Shown: piece by piece, positions 34,294 through 49,200 of the stretch | How positions within the stretch are numbered: the first letter of the stretch is position 1 | Layout of the letters: every line of letters begins with the position of its first letter | Assembly (NCBI RefSeq): GCF_032854445.1 | Contig: NC_088295.1 | Location: forward strand, 50,953,385-51,017,384 | DNA: 64,000 nt | Origin: Liolophura sinensis | Lineage: Eukaryota; Mollusca; Polyplacophora; Chitonida; Chitonidae | Direction of reading: 5' to 3' | Translations under genes and position numbers: made by a program | The notes under the pieces: model-generated | Told to the model about the DNA's origin: nothing | Seen by the model: only the letters and a program-made list of their open reading frames with translations | The model's database searches: none

Positions 34294-37200
34294 GTGGGTA
34301 CTGGGCCCCACCTCCCGTGGTGTCTGTACCCACCCAATCCAGTTCTCATGAGCAGTCTCCAGGATCCAGGGTGTTTAAATACCTAAGAAACAGGACAAAA
34401 AGTGCAGAAAATGACTGCAAAAAAATAGAAAATAGACGACCTGTTGTAGATAGATGTATCCTTGCCTGAAATAATGTATGTAATAATGCAGTTTGAAGAG
34501 ATGTCGTAAAACACAAATATGTATACCAGTACCTCACAGGTAAATAACATAAACAGTGTCCATAACCTCATTTCTTTGATGGAGATCTCACTTTCTCAAT
34601 ATCCTTCATAATGGCAAAAAAAAATGGGAAGATCTGTCGGCAAGCTGTGGATGGTCATAGGTTTCCACTGGGCTCTGCTCGGTTTCCTCCCACTATAATG
34701 CTGGCCGCCATCGTAAAGGTGAAATATTCTTGAGTATGGCGTAAAACACCAATCAGATAAATAAATCATAATGGCAGAAAGTGAGTTCCCTTTGAACCCT
34801 CATAATGCTCCGTTAAAATGGCTTCCTTATCTTATGTATATTGATAGTAAAATGGAAACCTTGTTTTTTGTCATTTACCTGTTGTTCCGAGTTGTAGTTT
34901 GCTGACTCTTGCATGTTTTTTCCACCATGTTGGCCTCCTGCCCTAAATTATGTCAAGCGGATATATCGTTGAAAGAAAAGACGACAAATAATATAACCTG
35001 AGTTATTAGTGTGAAGGGTGAAAACAGTCACAGACATTTTTTTCTGATGTTTAACCCTATAAATCAACTTCAAGTTAGAAATTCTTACGAGGCCAATGAG
35101 TTTGGGCAAGTGAAAATGCAATTTTGCATCACTCGTTCTTCATGCACAATGGACGGCTGGAAACTGAGATATTCTTGGGTTATAGATTAACTCAAGTCTG
35201 ATCATAAAAAAACTATAACATGGTGGGTCTTTAAATTGTCTCATTATGATTTTGCTGACTTAAAACTGCGACATCTTGGTTGTGCATCATCACAAAAATA
35301 AAAAGTTACGTTTTTTTAAAACATCCTGTGGGATAGATTATCGATGCACATGTGCTGTATATTTGGTTGTCGTTTCTTTTCATGTACTTACCTGACTTAC
35401 CTGAGTGGAAATGTATGTCTTTGGGCTCTGTTTAGCCATGAATTACGACATTGTACTGCAGGTAATTAATTGAATCATTAATTCAATGATTTTTACTTTA
35501 AATTATTATATAAAATAATGCTAGAAAAATTGGAAAGTCACAATACAGTAATTCAGTGCAAACTCTGACTCGATTTCCACCATACTGAAGGATGTTGAGG
35601 GAAAGTTTTGCTGAAAAGACAGAAAATGTATTTATTTGTGTGCATTTTAAGTTCACCATGTTTACCTAAATTTATTTACTAAGCAGAAATGACATCTATT
35701 CTGCTTTCTTACTTTATAGGCTTTATTATTTTTGAGAACGATACATGTATATCAAGCAGAGATCATATTCATAGTCGTCGTATTTGGGTTCATGTGAGGC
35801 AAAGTATAGCCCTTAACATGAGTCCTCAGCTGTGAAAAGAAGAGTCAAATCATGCTCAAAGCCTGACACATGGTCCGTGTCAACAGAAGAAGGGAGTGAC
35901 TTTGAGAACCTGTTGAGAAAACACAAAGAGATTCAGGCACAGTTGGCTAAGTTAAGCAAAGAAGAGGAAAAGAGTGAGACGGACAGCTCAATGATTGAGA
36001 TAGAGACAGTTGGACAGGAGGCTCGAGTCTCTCACTTAAGCCTGCTGAGTGAGGAGTCACAAGTGGTACAAGTGACTGAGGATAACATAGATACTAGTGT
36101 ACTAAGCGTAATGTCTGTGGAGGCAGAGAGAGCGGACAGCAGTGTGATCAGTGTACACCAGAACCAAGCACCTGACAGTACTGGCAATCAGGTAAGGCTG
36201 ACAAAGGTAAATACACTGTATGCTTAATATTAGCTCAATACACACTTTAGTTTTCATTAATACATTAGCTCATTGTGAGTGTTAGTATTTAGTAGACATC
36301 AGGTTTGAAAGCTGACCTACTGTATATGTATATATCACCAGATATAGTGATATATACATAGATCATTACGTAGATATCCCCACAATATTTGATTGTCAGT
36401 ATTATACCTCATTTGAGGTCATTTTGTCAGTTGAGCATTTATTCGCATTTTTTCGCATTTATTCGTATTTATTCATCATGTGGTTGTGCGTTTCCCACGG
36501 GTTTTCGTCGTACTATAATGCTGGCAGCGTCGTATAAGTGAAATATTCTAGAGTACGGCCTAAAACACCAATCAAATAAATTAATCCTGTGATTTGTGAT
36601 AAATGTGAGGCAACCTTTGTCAATATCAGTTTACCAAACACTTTTCTCACCGTGCACCAGAGGCGCAAATGACACCTCTTTTCTTGAAGGAAGGTCTCAA
36701 GTTCAGAAACAGCCAGCTCCTCATTTTCACCATCATTTGAAAACTGTAAATGACTTTTTATAGAACTTTTTTCACATCTCCATGGTATAGGAAATGTGAT
36801 CTGTAATAGTTGCCTAACATCTTTGACATGTCACATGATACAGTAGGACTTTCTTACCTGTAGCAACTGGAAATTCCCTCATCAGACATGTGTTTGAAAG
36901 TTCTGTGGACTGCTAACAGTTGCGCATACTTGTCATAAGGTATGTGCTAAACAGGAGCTTACAGCTCATACATGTCATAAAGGTATGTGCTAAACAGGAG
37001 CTTACATCTCATACATGTCGCAAAGGTATGTACTAAACAGGAGCTTACAGCTCATACATGTCATAAAGGTATGTACTAAACAGGAGCTTGCAGCTCATAC
37101 ATGTCACAAGCTAAACAGGAGCTTACAGCTCATACATGTCATAAAGGTATGTGCTAAACAGGAGCTTACAGCTCAGTATGACAAAGCAGGGTACTTTATG

Positions 37201-40200
37201 TTGCAAAAAGGAACAGTGATAGTAAATCATTTTTCATCCTTGTTTTGTAGGCTGCTGAAACATTTCTTGATGATGATGACCTTGATGCTCTTGAACTACG
37301 TAAACTAGCCCTTGAGTCTGTTGTATCAGCTAATGCCAAAAAGTCATTGGAAACCAGTAACATAGAGACTGCCGTCCAGCAGCCACCTAGCACCAATGGC
37401 CCCCACACATCCACAGAGGCCTCCACTAGCTCCAAAAGGAGGAGTTCAAAACGGGACTCCAAACCCAGCAGCCCCATGAAGAGACGTGCCTCCAGTGGTA
37501 GACCATCACACAGCAAAGGTTAGAGCATGGTTAAGATTTATTTAAATCCTCACACAATCCACACATGAAAAAAATTGCCAATTTAAGACATTATTATGCT
37601 GAACGTGTAACTGCAGCCTGTTTATGTAAGTGGCACACCCATATCTAATAAGAAAATTTCCAGAAGAAACCCACTGGGATTATTCTCAGAGATGCCGAAG
37701 CCATAAACAGTGATGAACTGATGAAGACAGTCATGATAGTGGGCAAACCAGGAAATAGTCTGATCTCCTGTGCTCCTGTTCTGTATTGCCAAATCCTAGC
37801 CAGTAAAGAATACAGGGTTATAAAAACCAAGTTGGCCTTTCTCGTTTTGTAAACTTTGTTGTTGTTGTTGTTTCATGGAGAACGCTAATGTTGAATATAA
37901 ATGTATGCACTTTCCTACTGTTCAGTGGTCAGTTTACAGTTCAGAATCTTGATGAGAATTTCCTAACTCCATGCCCAGGGCTTGAATACGTGTGTGTTGG
38001 TGAAAAGGTCACCACTTACATGTACACATAGTTTTGGTGTGATCACTGTAACAGGAATTTTCACCACTTACATGTACCCATAGTTTTGGTGTGATCACAA
38101 TAACAGGAATTTTCACCACTTACATGTACACATAGTTTTGGCGTGATCACAATAACAGGAATTTTCACCACTTACATGTACATATAAGGTTTGGCATGAT
38201 CACAATAAGAGGAAGTTTTACCACTTACATGTACACATAGTTTTTGGCGTGATCGCAATAACAGGAATTTTCACCACTTACATGTACATATAGTTTTGGT
38301 GTGATCGCAATAATAGGAATTTTCACCACTTACATGTACACATAGTTTTGGTGTAATCGCAAAAACAGGAATTTTCACCACTTTCATGTACACATAGTTT
38401 TGGTGTGATCACAATAACAGGAATTTTCATCACTTACATGTACACATAGTTTTTGGTGTGATCACTGTAACATGAATTTTCGCCACTTACATGTACATAT
38501 AATTTTGGCGTGATCACAATAACAGGAATTTTCACCACTTACATGTACACATAGTTTTGGTGTGATCACAATAAGAGGAAGTTTCACCACTTACATGTAC
38601 ACATAGTTTTGGTGTGATCGCAATAACAGGAATTTTCACCACTTACATGTACATAAGTTTTGGCGTGATCACAATTACAGGAATTTTCACCACTTTCATG
38701 TACACATAGTTTTGGTGTGATCACAATAAGAGGAATTTTCACCACTTACATGTACCCATAATTCTGGTGTGATCACAATAAGAGGAAGTTTCACCACTTA
38801 CATGTACACATAGTTTTGGGCGTGATCACAATAACAGGAATTTTCACCACTTACATGTGCCCATAGTTTTGGCGTGATCACAATAACAGGAATTTTCACC
38901 ACTTACATGTACACATAGTTTTGGGCGTGATCACAATAACAGGAATTTTCACCATTTGCATGTACACATAGCTTTGGTGTGATCACAATAACAGCAATTT
39001 TACAAAATAGGCCTAATCCAGCCATAAATATGTTCATTGTGTCGAGTTACAGCAGAAAGAAAAAGGAGAAATTTGTGTGTATCAGCCTGTGACAGTTTGG
39101 TTCATCAGCTGGGTATACAAGAATCTCCTTTGGTTTTAAACTTGAATTTCAGGAACTATAAATGTCATCTAGCTTTCCTGGCCTTTTTTTAGTTATGCCA
39201 TCACAGTCTGTTAACATTTTCAGTGTCAAATTTAGCCCAGAAAGTTTATAAGCACAGCATTGCTTTTTAATTAAGTTATACTTGGTGCTTTTTCTAAGTT
39301 TACATGTGTTTTTTTTACTCTGTGTTCTACCTGTTTGGTTTCCCACATTTTTGTGTTTCATGAGTTTGATATTGAATGAGTGAAAGATTGAGACTTCAGA
39401 CCACATTAGTTAAGCATGTTACATTAAGACTCACACGTCAGATATGCTGGGCACAGTATTATACTAATGCCTCTCTCCTTGTTGAAGGTCATTCTCAAAT
39501 GAATCGTGACAGAAAGCTCTTCTCACCCCATGAAACAGTGGATCGCTATGGACGCCAGAAGCGCTTACGCCGTACCTTCAGTAGTCAGCGAGAATTGGAA
39601 CGACGGCGAGAATTGGAGCGACGGCGACGCGATGCAGAAGAAAAACGCAGACAGGCAGAGAAGGCTCACAAAGAGGAAAGACCAAGGCGCTTTGAAGCCA
39701 GGCAAAGTCAGGAATCAGAGAAGATGAAACCGCATGAGGAAATCCAGCAAATCTTGGCTCTGAGTGACCAGGAAGAACAGGTGGAGAGATTGCTGAAATT
39801 GGTCAAGGGAGAAAGAAGCAGTACCGACAGGAGAAATAGGGTGTGTCTGCAGTCTTGACATTATGGGGGAAACCCAAGAAAGCTTTAAATTGTGATTGTT
39901 ACTTGTCAAGTGGACACATTGGATTTCTCAAGTCCTACACCTAATCTTGCAAGTTGGGCAGGGTTTATAGTCCATCAGTTTATCTATGATAACTCTTAAA
40001 AAAGAAGGAAGTATTTATTTATGCGACTGTCAAATGACGTATATGTTGTAGTCTATGTAGGTTATGTAGGGTTTCTATACTTTATTAGTAAGGCCCTTAA
40101 CCATTGAGATCGTGTAGTTGAATCCAGTTTTCCCTACTTTGGCTGGGGAATGTAGCAGAAGGTTTGTCAGGTAACTGCCGAAGGTTGTTGGTTTACTCCC

Positions 40201-43200
40201 GGCACTACCTTTTCCTCCAGCAATAAACCTGCCTAGTGTCATATAAATGAGAAATACTTGAATACGGCTATAAACATTGATCAAATGGAGATTTGCTGTA
40301 TAAGGCTTATTTATTTGATTTATTTATTTGATTGGTGTTTTACGCCGTACTCAAGAATATTGCACTTATACGACGGCGGCCAGCATTATGGTGGGTGGAA
40401 ACCGGGCAGAGCCCAGGGGAAACCCACAACCATCCACAGGTTGCTGGCAGACCTTCCCACTTACGGCCGGAGAGGAAGCCAGCATGAGCTGGACTTGTGT
40501 ATAGGGCTTAAGAGATGCACATGTATGTATGTTTATGAATGGAATTGTTGGAAGACAGTCTACTTATTATTTTAAGGTAGCCTCTCTGATGTGAAATAAT
40601 AATACCGTCTGGTTATAGTCTGGTTATAGTGTGAATACACTTGTTCTGTAGGTTTAAATTCCATTAAATCCTCTTCCATAAAACTGACCTGTCATATAAC
40701 TTTTACTCATTAAAAGTGATAAACACCAAGAAAATAAATAAATAAATTGCTATTGCTTACTCTCTGTTGTAGTCTCCAGCTAAGGTATCATCAGCACGGA
40801 AATCCAGTCGAGGAGAATCAAAAATCTCACAGAAGATGGAAGACAATTATGAAGAGGTTGCCATGGAAATTGATAGTGATTCACCAAGTACATGTACGTT
40901 GTTCCTGCGCTCATTGTATTAAAACAAACAGTAGGGGATATTCCATATAAATTAGCTGCAGGTATTTATATTCAATCTTGAATATAGGTTAACAGTTTAT
41001 CAATAACACAGAGACATCTGGGGATTGAAATAATCTAAGGAGAAGTGTTATTAATGATTTAATTAGTCAGGTGTACAGAAACTGATTAACAAGTATAAAT
41101 GCAAATTTCAAAGTTTGTGAAGTGTTGACTGAGTTTTCTGTTTCTTGAATGGCTTAAATACCAGATCTGCCAGAAAGAGAAGCTTTATCAAGAGTTAAGA
41201 TTTTGAATAAATATGATTAATTGCCTTATTGTAAACAAACCCGTGAGGAATGGCCCTGTTTCTTTTAGCCTTACCCACCATCGAAGGATTCCAGTTTGAC
41301 CAAGACGACATTTCTTTCATGAACACAATGCCACTCCAGCTCCAAAACACTGTACGTATTTGTTTAATGCATTACAACTGTGAAATCAAGAAAAGTAAAA
41401 ATATTGGTGCCTTGCCTTGAAAACATGTAGGATTCATTGTACTGAGTACAATATGTGAAGAATCCATGTTACTGGAGTAGTAGATTATTTTGATATAATT
41501 TTCAATTTTAACTAAACTCGTGATTATTCATTTGGTGGACTAAAATGACATATTTAATACAAGGAAATATAAGTTCTAGAGTGTTATTTCTAAACTCAGA
41601 GAGATGTGATTTATGTGAGTTTTGATTCACCTGTTCTGATTGCTAAGCTTGGCAAAAATTCTTAAAACAGTTTAAAACAAATGGATTCATCTTTCATCTT
41701 TTATTATAAGAGTAATAAAAGATGTGTCACGTTTAACATTCAGATTATATGCATTATTTGATTTATGTGATTGGCGTTTTACGCCGTACTAAAGAATATT
41801 TGACTTATACGACGGCGGCCAGCATTATAGTGAGAGTATTATTAGTATTATTGAGTATGACTATATGCTTGAGATGACACACATGCATCTACATAGCTAT
41901 GGGATCACATAAGCATGTCAGAAATACCATGCTCCCCCACAGGCTTTTCCTGGGATGGACTTTTACCCGATGCCTGGCCTTGGCCCAGTCCAGGTCTTGT
42001 CAGAGTGGCCTATGAAGCCTATGGGTAGCTGGGTTCCTCCCTTGCCCCCAGATGAACCTCCTCCTCCACCCCCGATAGACATTCCACCGCCCACTCCTCC
42101 TGCCCCTCCCCCTCTACCAGAGGACCCCAGCCCTGACACGGACCCCTCCAGACCCCTGGAACAAGAGGAGGAGGAGGATATGGATGAGGAGTTGCTGCTT
42201 AGAGAACAACTGCTCCAGTCCCTGGCTGTGAAGAGGAGGAACACAACACCAGAGGTTTGTCCAGGAATTAACCATGCATGAGACATTGGGTTTTTATGTC
42301 TTGCAGTTTAGGATCTGCCCTAACATATTAAGGTACAAAAAAAGCTTCTTAGCTTTCTTTCAAGTGTAAACGTGGCTGTAAACTTAAGTATTCCAAAGGC
42401 CCCAGTGGTTAGGCCGAAAATTAAACAGCTTGCAATTGTGACAACTAAGTTCGTCATTGACGTCATTTTCGAAAAATTTGCAACCTGTGATGAAAAATAG
42501 GGATGAAATAGAGGGAAAGTGCAGAGATATAAAATATGCCTCAAAACTGGAAATGGAAACTTTCTTCATTTTCATTAAAACCTTAATCTTTGTTTTGAGA
42601 TCCTTTTTAAAAATTTAAATTTAAGTTAAAAAGAAATTTTAACTTTCCACTTCATACTAGATATCATTAACATTTACTTGTTTATAAATTGTAAATGTAA
42701 CTTGACAGACATGTCCAGTAAGTCCCCTTGTGTTCAGTTGATGTCATGTGTAATGACGTAACATTCTGTGCGGTGTTCTGTTTGTGCATATCTCAACATC
42801 ACAATAGTCATGACATCATATCCCATCGTTAGCAATGTTGCTCGAAAATTTTATGTATTATGATGTCAAACGACTCAGCCAAAATTTATTGAAAGCATCT
42901 ATATTAACATGGCTGTAACACTGCATTGCTTAGTGTCTTTTTTTCTACCTTTAATAATATGCAAATCAGACTTTCAGTTGTCCTGTAAATCACTGCTGCT
43001 GTTCTGTTTCAGAGTAGCAACACTGTATATCTTCAGGTGCTGCTGTTCTGTTTCAGAGTAGCAACACTGTATATCTTCAGGTGCTGCTGTTCTGTTTTAG
43101 AGTAGCATCACTGTGTATCTTCAGGTGCTGCTTTTCTGTTTCAGAGTAGCAACACTGTGTATCTTCAGGTGCTGCTGTTCTGTTTCATAGTGGCAACACT

Positions 43201-46200
43201 GTATATCTTCAGGTGCTGCTGTTCTGTTTCAGAGTGGCAACATTGTATATCTTCACATGCTGCTGTTCTGTTTCATTTCAGAGAGGCAACACTGCCTGTA
43301 AGTCTTCCAGTAGCTCTCCAGTCCCACCTCCTAGCACAGTGTCATCAGAGAAGAAGGTTGCTGTCAGAGAGAAAAGGAGGCGTACCCCAACCATAATACG
43401 ACCATTCCAAGTAAATTCTCTGTGAAATAGTTATAGTAACCACCTTATAATAATTACAAAGTTAAGGGTTGTCGCTGAGAAACAGAAATGTCTAGCGCTT
43501 GCTTGCATACAGCAGTAATATTTGGGGCGTTTTATGTGGTTCAGGTAATTTTGTGTAATAGAGAGGTGCGATATAGCAAGGCTTTTTAGTGAATCAGAGG
43601 TAGCAAAAGTTGTTACGTCTGAAAAATTAACAAATTAACAAAAATTACAGTATAAATGACTTAAAATTTCGGCCATGACATGCATGACTAAGTTGCACAT
43701 TTGACTGATTCTTAGAGTTCTGTTGATCTCAGAAAGAGGCTGAGGTTTGTTAGGAAGGTAATATGATAACCTACTAGAAAATTGTGTGTCAGCACTAAAA
43801 GTAATATTTTACAAGCATTCATTTTTCCTCTTCTTGAGGGCAAAATTTTATTATTTGTTCTGTTTTAAAGGCCGTTGTATCTGTATTTTGAATATTCTTG
43901 AGCGTGACATTGCAGAACAATAAAATGTTTCGAATGAACTTATAAGTGGTAAACTATCTTTTAGATGTTTTGTGTGAGACAAAGAGTGCAACATAAAACA
44001 TTACACTGTGTTATTTTTACTGCTACAGCTGCCTATCCATAAACCTGTGGTGATAAAGCTGGGGGAATCTTCTGATGAGTCTGACAAGGAGTCATTGACT
44101 CCACAGCCATTGCTCCAAACACCTCCAAATATGCTCAGTGGTATTGACTCCTTCCTCAAACAAGTGCGCAAGTCTGTTGACCAGCAGAAGGTATTCACAA
44201 TGAATCTGTTCTTCATTTCAACTTTTGCTTGGAATTATATAACGCAAGAAGTAACGCATCATCTAAGACGATATTTTAAGAGCATTATCTTAACACAACA
44301 CCTAGGGGCCTCCATGGCTGAAGGGGTTAGCACCCCAGCGCGGCACAGTAACCCTGGAGCCTCCAACCAATGTGATCACTGTGATTTCAAGTACAGCTCA
44401 TGATGGCTTCCTCTCAGGCGGTACGTGGGAAGGTCTGCTGGCAACCTGCATTTTTCCTCCCATCATAAAGCTGGTCATTGTCGGATAAGTGAAATATTCT
44501 TGAGTACAGTGTAAAACACCAATCAAATAAATGAACATAACAGCTCAGTTTGTCGAAAGTCTTCAACCACATTTCAAATTTTGACCCCAGTCAAAACTGA
44601 CTTTGTGGACTTGACCCCAGAATCACTTCAGGTTTCAGGTTTCAGGTTTCATGTTAACAGTTGCACACAACTACATGTATCATCGCCCAGGTATTTAACA
44701 GTGCTTGTCAGGAGATGAAGGATGATCAAGCTGGTGTGTCTTGCTGTTGTGACAATTTCTGTATCCCAGCAACACATCTCGCATTGCAGACCTTGATCAA
44801 AAATATGAGAAAATTCATTAAATCAAATTCATTCTACTGAATGTTCTCATCATAGTCTTTTTATATGAGCACTAAGGTGTTTCTGGCACCAAAGTGTTGT
44901 AGCCCGGACACAAAGTGTCATTTACTGTCTTATTTGCTTATTTACCCTCAGCAAACCAGTCAGTCTCTCGAAGAGGTCTGCCTACAGCCTGCTGCAGTAA
45001 AGGAACACTCGCTTGTACGGGTCTCCCCACAGCCAGCTGCAGGAGAGGAGGTGTCAGAGGATGCCGTGACGAGTCAGATGTCTGTTAGACAAATGGAGGA
45101 GGATCTTGTTAATCTCAGGTAAGGCATGTTCACATATAACTGAAATTCTTTATGTCATATTACGTTTTTATACACCCGCACTACCGCAGGTCATCTTTAT
45201 AGGTAATAACACCCATCCATCCATCCATTGCCTCTTATCTGGGATACAAGACATTCCACACTTCACATGCTATGGACCCATGTTTTGTGCATAAGCATAT
45301 TAAAATTAAGGGAAGCAGTGTGTAGCAGAGTGTTATTCTTTTGGGTAGTTGCCAGCTTCTCTGTATTTGCTCGATAATTAAGTATGACTTCATGGATACA
45401 GAGGTGTTGATGTGTCAGGTCATACATTTGTTGATATCTCTGGTGTCCATGCTAATTAGATTAGTTGATAATTTCCTCTGTATACCTGCTATATAAATTG
45501 GTAAGGCTTTGTGTCCGGGCTACAACACTGATCGCACTTACTTGGATACATCAGTGTATAGGGTTGGTAATACCCAACACTTCATGGCACACATAAATGT
45601 AACTGATGGTATCTGCCACAAAATTGATGTCCAAGATCTCACATTTCTAAAATTAAGATTGAAAAAGGTATAGCACATTAGAATCTCGCACTTATGATTT
45701 TTATAGTTTTATAACATCTTTTCATTTCACTTGGCCAGTATAACTTTTTTGCAAAAGTTGCTAGAGGTGGATGGACATCATCTATATTCTGCTATGGCAT
45801 AAATAATTACCGTCTGACCTTGATCTGCCTGTTTTGGCACGACTTAATCTTGCAGACCATAAGTGAAACAGCCATTCTGGTTGTAGATATGTAGAGATAG
45901 ATCTAGAGCTAACATTTTATTGGTCAGTGAAGCGTGAGGGTGTTTATTGGGTTTGTCACATGTGTGTACCTGGGGCAGTGTCCAATGACCAAGAATCACA
46001 ACCAGACACAAAGAATCAGTGGATACACTTAGAAGAATAATCGGCTCAAAGCTTTGTGAAATATGGTATTGTATGTTGTAACAATGATCATCATTTGTAT
46101 TTCAGAAAGGATACATTAAAGGAACAGGCTGTACTAAAGATGTTGATAGACCAGTCCAGCAAGTACCAGAACAACCAACGACTAGCTGCAGAGCGATTGA

Positions 46201-49200
46201 AAAAACTCCAGGAGCATTTGGCAACCCTTCAGAAAATTGTTCTGAGTTGTAGTAAACATGCAGAGAAAGCCAAAGCTCAGGTATTTCTTCATTACTGTCA
46301 TAGTTAGGTTAAGTATTGCTGTGTATTTAGTCGGTAAGGTGGAAAGTATGAAAGCTAGGTCAGCGAGTGGACCAGTGGAAATCTTAATATGCATAATAAA
46401 GTGCTTAAAGTTAAAAAGAAGGCAGCGTTAACATATTTATAATTAGTGTTTAGCTATTTTAGCAGTATGAAAAACATACCTGCAATATATATGCAAAATA
46501 TATATTTTAGGCACTCACGATATTATGGAAACAAGGTTGAAATTTAAAGTAAAACGTTCATAAACCAATGTGTCTCCGTTCAGACATTGACATGAATGAA
46601 TTTCTGGATTTGATTTTTAACTATTTTCAAATATCCCAATCTTCTACCTTTACATGTATGTGTGGTAACTTGGGCTAGTCTATGGGTGGATTGATGTGGT
46701 GGTCTCCCTTAGCTTCAATCCCCCCTCCCATAATCATCATGCTATCATACTTGTGTAACAGCAAAATTTTGGATTCAAACATTTAAGGCCACATATTGTT
46801 TATTATTTCAAGGAACTCTTTATTAATAAGTTGGATTTATAACTTTTTATGCCTCCTTTTTTAGCAGTTGTTTTCTCTATGTGACCATGGGCCAGGTTTG
46901 CTCATGCGTTGATAACTTATCAGAGAAGGGACCACGGGCCAGGTTTGCTCATGTCTTGATAACTAATCAGAGAAGGGAGCATGGGCCAGGTTTGCTCATG
47001 TCTTGATAACTAATCAGAGAGGACTCCTGAATTTCACAAGTTACACTGAGTGCAGGAAACCTCAGATGAAGTTAAAAACCAGCCCAATCCATATTAAAAG
47101 TTTGCATATTTAATGAATTCCACGATTCTCATTTGTTGGTTTTCTGTGCTATAACCGCTGTAAACACTGTAAACATGTGTTAAAAAAATCTGTTTTCCAA
47201 TTTGTTGTTTGTAGGTTAGGGAAGTGAGAAAGCGAGTGAAGAAGAAAGTGAGCAGCTACAGACTGCTAGAAGAGCAAACTCGAGAACGAGGAATTAGCGT
47301 GTTTGGAAAAACCTACAAACTCCCAGTGCAGCTCATCAACAGAAAGGCTGTCAAACGGAAAACAAACAGCCTGGACACCCACAAAAATAGCAAGCAGGTA
47401 GGCATGCAGGTACTGTTACATACAAGTACATTGTAGGTGCTAAGCACCAAGAAAAGCACAGTGTTTCCCCATTCATTAGGCTTTCAGGTTGAGAGGTGGT
47501 GGTCTGTTGCTCTTGCTCAGAATATTGAAATTATTCTTTTCGGACTGTGCTTCTTGTTTTTGTTTTTTTCAGAAAACTGCTGTTTGAAATTTGGCATCAA
47601 AATTTTCATGAATATTATCATTGATCTTCTCAGCGTTCCAATTGAAGTTTTTAGAAAGCACTAAAATGGGTTAGAAATGTTGGAACTTCACCATTGGTCG
47701 AATATATGACTTCATGAAAAGTGTATTACGGTCCACACAAGAGAGTCAGACCAACAACACATCATGTTGTAATGCTTATTTCCTTTTATTATTCTATAAA
47801 TGTACGTACTGATTAAGACAATGTCTCTGTTTCTGAATTCATGATGAGCATGTTCAACATTAAAAATAACAGTACAGTGCTGTTGTTGCCAGCCAGAGGA
47901 TATGTCTTTAAAATGTTCCACTCACTGAGCACTCTTTCAATTTTTAAGCCATTCAACATAACGATAACCAGTGTGCTAAATTTTTTTTTAACATGTATTT
48001 GCAACTTTTTCAGAAAAAAAGTACAAAAAAAAAAAATCTTATGACCCAGTGGTCTGCAAATTGAAAAAGCATGAGAGCTAGAAATTTATAGTTTGCACCA
48101 AACTGTAACCCAGTGTGTGAACTTTCTGGGGTATGTGGTTGTAATTGTTAAAATGGCATCACCGTATTTTAGACATAGAAATATTAAGTCCATCCAAGCT
48201 AACTGGACAATTACGAGCTCTTGAACTGCCTAGTTAACTTCCCACAGCAGACTGTGTATCGTATTTTACCCCGCCTTTAGTTGCGGGTCGTGTGCAAATA
48301 TACATATTAAATAGAGATAGCCTTTCAAACAGCATCAAGTGTGTCACACAGCACACTGGCCGGTATATTTACCTCCCCGGACAATATCATTTCATGTTGT
48401 TTTATATTTATGATTTATATAGACGTGAACTATCAGAAATTCCGTCAGTGATCAAAGAGTTTTGTCACACAGTTGATAGATATCACTTTTGTTTTTACAT
48501 TTTTTATATTTTGCACCCAGATGCCATGATGTTTAAAAAGAAATATTTTTTTCAAGAAGTTGCAATCTGGACTCAGCGGTATGACGCCATAATATGTGTA
48601 CAGTAAACTTTTACATGTCCACGTCACAAAAGACAAAAAGAAGCGACGTCATACATATGCAGCATGGTCTAAACTGCTGGTGATTGGTCTTAAACACATG
48701 ACCTCTGCAGAGGAAGTGAAATAAGGTACCAAAAAAGGTTCAGTGGTATTGGGCTACACAACAAAGACCCTTAAATATACCTGCACCTCTGTGTTGCTGA
48801 ATGACTGTTACATTTATTGTCTTGTTGCAAACTCTTCTGTACTGAAGTTGAAAACATTTGTGCAGACTGCCTGGAAACCATGAAACTGCAGACAGTTCTG
48901 GTTTGTTTTGATTTTCATTTTTGCTTTTTCTTGGAGGAGTTGATGTGAACCTAGTTTTATATTTTGACTGTCTAACAAAAGAAAAAAAACAAAAACATCA
49001 GTTCTTTCTGCTCAATTGTTCATCACTTACTTTTGTAGGTTTTAATATTTTATTTTCGAAAGGCTAAACTTTTGATATATATCCTCTGAATCATCAGTTT
49101 TACATACACATGCTAACATTTTGGATGTTGTGCAGTGAAATACAGTACTATTGTATTACAAATAGGAAGCTTTTTTTGTCCCATGTTTTTGTTTTAGGTA

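Noticed and set aside
41963-42286. Minus-strand Ser/Gly-rich ORF
   Set aside because: Complement of the proline-rich ZFC3H1 exon 7.
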